From contig JAEELR010000217.1 of assembly GCA_016282835.1 (NCBI GenBank), positions 1 through 34,116 of the forward strand: 34,116 nucleotides of DNA. The letters are read 5' to 3'. Shown piece after piece: positions 32,001 to 34,116 of the stretch. Under the pieces are notes generated by a model. That model worked only from the letters and a program-made list of their open reading frames with translations, had not been told where the DNA came from and ran no database searches. This DNA is from Treponema sp. (GTDB taxonomy: Bacteria > Spirochaetota > Spirochaetia > Treponematales > Treponemataceae). The position numbers were made by a program, and so were the translations under genes. Numbering within the stretch: the first letter of the stretch is position 1; each line of letters starts with the position of its first letter.

Positions 32001-33034
32001 GTAGGGTGATTGTGTGTTTCATTCTTAAACTGCAAGAGCCAGCGTTCAGTTTCGTCCGAAGGATTTCCGTCTTTATCTGTAGTGTAATGAACATCAATAT
32101 AAATAGAGCAGGCATTTATTTCAGCACTCACTTCAAGGTCATCAAGCTTACCGTGCTTTCTCAAATACTTTGCACCGATACAAGCCATGTCCATTAAAGT
32201 TACGCGCTTATCTTTTCTTCCGGCATATAAATCAGTTCGTAAAGTTGTATAGTTTTCAAGAGACTTTTTGAACAGTGATGAATATGGACCGTCTTCAATT
32301 TTAATTTCATCGAGATTAGTAAGGAAAGTTGTGTGGCGGCAGTGGTCAGACCAATAGGTATCCAGAACACGAATCTCAGTTAAAGTTGGATCACGCTTAA
32401 TGGAAATAAAATAATCCTGCAGGAATTTAATGTCAGCGAAATCCATGGCAAGACCAAGCTGCTTTCTGTAGCTTTCAAGTTTTTCTTCATCGAGAGAAAT
32501 AAAACCTTCTACAGTCGGAATATCACCAGGCTGTACAACTTCCATTTGCAAAGTCTCTGGCATAGATGAATCTGTCAAACGCGAATCAACAGGATTAATA
32601 AGATAATTCTGAATCTTTAAAACATCATCAGAAGAAATTTTTCCGGAAAGAAGAACAATTTTTGCACATCGTACCTTTGGAGGCTCTGTTCCAACCTTAG
32701 CAAAAGAAGCCATTCCCTCTCGCAAAAGTGAAAGACACTGCTCTGCACTATCTGCTCTCTGATCATACTGTCCAGGCAAATACTCCCAAATAATTTGTGT
32801 AACATCTTCAGTTACTTCAAGCGAATCGTAAAAAACATAATCACTTTGAGGCTCAGAAAAAATTCTTGTAGCACTTTCTTTAAATACAGCCTCAGAAACA
32901 TTTTCCACATCGTAGCGATTTAAATATCTAACACCGCTAACTCCACCAATTCCTAAAAAACCTGTAATCTCGGAATAAATCCGTGCAGCTTCATTTTGAA
33001 AGCCGTCTTTTCTTTCTATATAGATACGATACAT
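29066..33034 (-). CDS. purL: Phosphoribosylformylglycinamidine synthase (FGAM synthase), single-chain
   Basis: Fourth step of de novo purine synthesis: FGAR, glutamine and ATP give FGAM. 1322 residues contain, in order, a PurS-like N-terminal region, a linker with TLTEIRVLDTYWSDHCRHTTF, two AIRS-like ATP-grasp halves (ETHNHPTEIEPFGGAATWIGR; DSMSGTFENLNVPHT region) and a class I glutaminase domain with PGTNCEYDMARAF, FAGGFSSGDEP, the nucleophile C1149 in LGICNGFQ and HGEGR. The length and motif order fit the long-chain type known in clostridia and treponemes. A low-complexity S/D run (DSDSDSSSGSD) joins the two halves. No ribosome-binding site is present and the -10 box ends six bases before the ATG, so the mRNA is probably leaderless. 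It is followed by a terminator. Confidence 0.96.
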   Translation of the reverse strand: MYRIYIERKDGFQNEAARIYSEITGFLGIGGVSGVRYLNRYDVENVSEAVFKESATRIFSEPQSDYVFYDSLEVTEDVTQIIWEYLPGQYDQRADSAEQCLSLLREGMASFAKVGTEPPKVRCAKIVLLSGKISSDDVLKIQNYLINPVDSRLTDSSMPETLQMEVVQPGDIPTVEGFISLDEEKLESYRKQLGLAMDFADIKFLQDYFISIKRDPTLTEIRVLDTYWSDHCRHTTFLTNLDEIKIEDGPYSSLFKKSLENYTTLRTDLYAGRKDKRVTLMDMACIGAKYLRKHGKLDDLEVSAEINACSIYIDVHYTTDKDGNPSDETERWLLQFKNETHNHPTEIEPFGGAATWIGRAIRDPLSGRSWVYQAMRVTGASDPTVPLSETLKGKLPQMKLTREAAQGFSSYGNQIGLTTGQVTEIYHPGYVAKRMELGAVIAAAPCSQVVREEPEEGDIVVLIGGGTGRDGIGGATGSSKIHDVKSVTTAAAEVQKGNAVEERKIQRLFRNQEVCKMIRRSNDFGAGGVSVAVGELAPGLDINLDNVPKKYEGLDGTELAISESQERMAVVIRSSDEKKFIELCNEENLNAVVVATVTNTNKLVMKWRGKTIVNLDRSFLDAAGAEHHAVALIESPSAQSESPLVKPLDSVAKALSDSDSDSSSGSDIKSAWLENMSDLACCSQRGLGERFDGSIGASSVLMPFGGKYQGTPEAGMAAKIPVVSPRETSTVSLMTFGFDPRVSQWSAWHGSQVAVLSSLTKLVCIGGKAENARLTFQEFFGRTVNEKAWGYPAAALLGSIDAQLSMGTGSIGGKDSMSGTFENLNVPHTLVSFAVDTEDVKNVTSGSFKEAGSSVYIVQVPYTKELAPDFEVFKKNAKALYKLNASGKISSMYPVCAGGIAEAVSKMALGNRIGLQIEDIPVSATKQALSLDASVEDLFTPLYGSIIVETKVDLESESDFAGGTVSKIGTTLNEAKIKIEDVEIDLSEIDSVWEEKLSKVFPPVSGAKEQPALPEYALNEHSSLQKAREESKTGKFESIVNKAKPKVIIPVFPGTNCEYDMARAFNINGAETKVMVFRNRTAAELTASLNQLKSEIDNAQILAFAGGFSSGDEPDGSGKYIANVIRENRIADSIMNLLKKRDGLVLGICNGFQALIKTGLVPYGEIRPMTSETPTLTFNKIGRHISRVVRTRMVSALSPWALSSSVLDSKVHLIPISHGEGRIVISQELAQKLFEKGQVFTQYVDENGVPSISEPDNPNGSLFAIEGLTSPDGHVLGKMGHNERTIGTDGNGKSVDLIKNICFDKNESSCQNIFKAGVNYFA

Positions 33035-33040
33035 AAGGAG

Positions 33041-33069
33041 ATTATAGAAAAAAAAAGATTGATTTTCAA
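33041..33069 (-). promoter_or_regulatory. Leaderless promoter of purL
   Basis: Minus strand TTGAAA (33064-33069), 17 bp, perfect TATAAT (33041-33046), then CTCCTT and ATG. The expected start is 33034, the A of the start codon. CTCC just before the ATG is the opposite of a ribosome-binding site. Confidence 0.7.
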
Positions 33070-33088
33070 TGTGATATTTTTTTATACT
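33059..33088 (+). promoter_or_regulatory. Nearly leaderless promoter of the TatD-family gene
   Basis: TTGATT (33059-33064), 18 bp, TATACT (33083-33088). The start is predicted near 33095, two bases before the ATG. Its -35 box touches that of the divergent purL promoter at base 33064, so the two may compete for polymerase. Confidence 0.55.
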
Positions 33089-33096
33089 TTCAAATT

Positions 33097-33987
33097 ATGT
33101 ACACAGATACGCATTTTCATTTTCACTTAATAGCAGAAGAAAAAGCAATAAACGAAGCTGCAAAAATCTTATGCCGGATGAAAGAAAACAAAACTTATTT
33201 TGGAATGGACATTGGAACTGAATGCAACGATTTATGCAGAAGGGCAAATCAATTTGAAAAGATTATAAACACAATCGAAGATGCACAAACTCAAAATGAT
33301 ATAAAAAGCTTTTTGTATTTCAGTGCAGGAATCTGGCCCTCAAAAGAAGCAATCATAAACAGATTTGAACAGATAAAAATCCTTAAGGCAGAAATTGACG
33401 CCTTTAGAAAAACTTCTGTCTTCAAAGAAAAGCTCTGTGCACTGGGTGAAGGCGGAATTGACAGGCACTGGAACACAAACGGCACAGACGAAAGAAATGA
33501 AAATGATTTTACAAAAAGCATCTGTGAACAGGAAGAAGAATTATTTTACCTGCAGCTTGAACTTGCAAAAGAGATGAAGCTCCCGTACATAGTTCATTCA
33601 AGGGACGGCTTTGAAGCAACTTATAATGTTATAAAGCAGTCAAATAACTCCAGCGGTGTCCTGCACTGCTTTTCATACGGAATAGAGGAAGCAAAAAAAA
33701 TCCTGGACCTTAACTGGTACATCAGTATTTCAGGAGCAATAACCTATACAAAAAAATCAAAACTTGAAGACACAAAGAAACTTTTGAAATACATACCGGC
33801 CGACAGACTTTTACTTGAAACTGACTCCCCTTATCTTTCGCCGGTTCCGCTACGGGGACAAATGAACAATCCGCTGAACGTTAAGCACACCTATGAATTT
33901 GTTTCTCAAATGAGGGAATGTACTTTAGAAGAATTAAATTTTATTGTTGATGAAAACTGCAGTGACTTATTTATAAACAGAAAGTAA
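33097..33987 (+). CDS. TatD-family metal-dependent hydrolase
   Basis: 296 residues with the metal ligands of the amidohydrolase fold: H6 and H8 (DTHFHFH), E118 (GEGGID), H167 (VHSRD), H190 (HCFS) and D243 (ETDSPYLSP). TatD proteins are 3'-5' exonucleases or D-aminoacyl-tRNA-deacylase-like enzymes involved in DNA repair or RNA turnover; the exact role here is unknown. Between residues 100 and 150 it has a longer insert (FRKTSVFKEK, NTNGTDERNENDF) than compact TatD enzymes. No ribosome-binding site precedes the ATG and a -10 box ends 8 nt upstream. It ends 1 bp from the stop of a convergent partial gene. Confidence 0.9.
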   Translation: MYTDTHFHFHLIAEEKAINEAAKILCRMKENKTYFGMDIGTECNDLCRRANQFEKIINTIEDAQTQNDIKSFLYFSAGIWPSKEAIINRFEQIKILKAEIDAFRKTSVFKEKLCALGEGGIDRHWNTNGTDERNENDFTKSICEQEEELFYLQLELAKEMKLPYIVHSRDGFEATYNVIKQSNNSSGVLHCFSYGIEEAKKILDLNWYISISGAITYTKKSKLEDTKKLLKYIPADRLLLETDSPYLSPVPLRGQMNNPLNVKHTYEFVSQMRECTLEELNFIVDENCSDLFINRK

Positions 33988-33988
33988 T

Positions 33989-34116
33989 TTACTTGGAGCC
34001 TTTATATTTAGAACCATATTGTGTTGTATAGTAATCAACCCTTTTATCCTGATTAAATACATCATTATAAATATTTTCATCAGGATTAATTCCTGCAAGT
34101 CTGCAAACTTCTTCAT
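33989..34116 (-). CDS. 3' end of an unidentified gene, cut by window edge
   Basis: An open frame of 41 codons runs from the window edge to a TAA at 33989-33991. It encodes EEVCRLAGINPDENIYNDVF, then a basic tail rich in K, Y and T. It is too short to assign. The stop lies only 1 bp from the convergent TatD-family stop, the tight packing expected of a real gene. There is no terminator between them. Confidence 0.55.
   Translation of the reverse strand, partial: EEVCRLAGINPDENIYNDVFNQDKRVDYYTTQYGSKYKGSK

Overview
The window is a stretch of AT-rich chromosome that best fits a host-associated, anaerobic spirochaete of the Treponema type. The evidence for a diderm with many lipoproteins is direct: several genes have loose spirochaetal lipoboxes, two carry LPP20-like domains, and two encode signal-peptide proteins that look like outer-membrane beta-barrels. 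A long single-chain PurL and a three-gene proton-translocating transhydrogenase are compatible with this. The genus is an inference from gene content, since no rRNA or tRNA gene is present. No prophage, insertion sequence or CRISPR array was seen.

Layout. Positions 1-6673 are read on the minus strand: the 5' part of htpG, an acyl-CoA ligase-like gene translationally coupled to aroA, and a long-chain acyl-CoA synthetase with its own strong sigma70-type promoter. Positions 6835-10202 are on the plus strand: an AEC-family carrier, a glycosyltransferase 2-GtrA fusion and a putative outer-membrane protein. A convergent EamA permease follows (10376-11338), then the plus-strand pntAA-pntAB-pntB operon (11627-14484). 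A Nim-like flavoprotein (minus) and a CmpB-type membrane protein (plus) diverge around 15.2 kb. From 16.3 to 19.0 kb an OFA-family MFS transporter sits between two histidine phosphatases.

Accessory pocket, 19.1-21.0 kb. A 501-residue TTG-start gene joins an EVE/PUA-like (modified-base reader) region to an HsdR-N-type PD-(D/E)xK nuclease. It diverges from a compact locus that looks like a type I toxin-antitoxin system: a 25-residue membrane peptide and a convergent antisense RNA with its own promoter and terminator. This is the most novel part of the window.

Envelope and housekeeping, 21.0-34.1 kb. A three-gene envelope operon encodes a CsgG/LpoB-like, coiled-coil, beta-barrel protein and two LPP20-like lipoproteins. 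Upstream of it lie two tandem CorC/HlyC-type membrane proteins and a thioredoxin-fold lipoprotein without redox cysteines. PurL and a TatD-family hydrolase diverge from a 62-bp region, and a truncated minus-strand gene ends the window.

Regulatory themes. purL, tatD, the EamA gene and aroA all lack a Shine-Dalgarno sequence and have a -10 box so close to the ATG that their mRNAs should be leaderless or nearly so. Other genes here have normal GGAGG-type sites, so the genome seems to use both modes. Two families of palindromic intergenic repeats are present; three of the four sites lie between convergent genes and probably act as bidirectional terminators.
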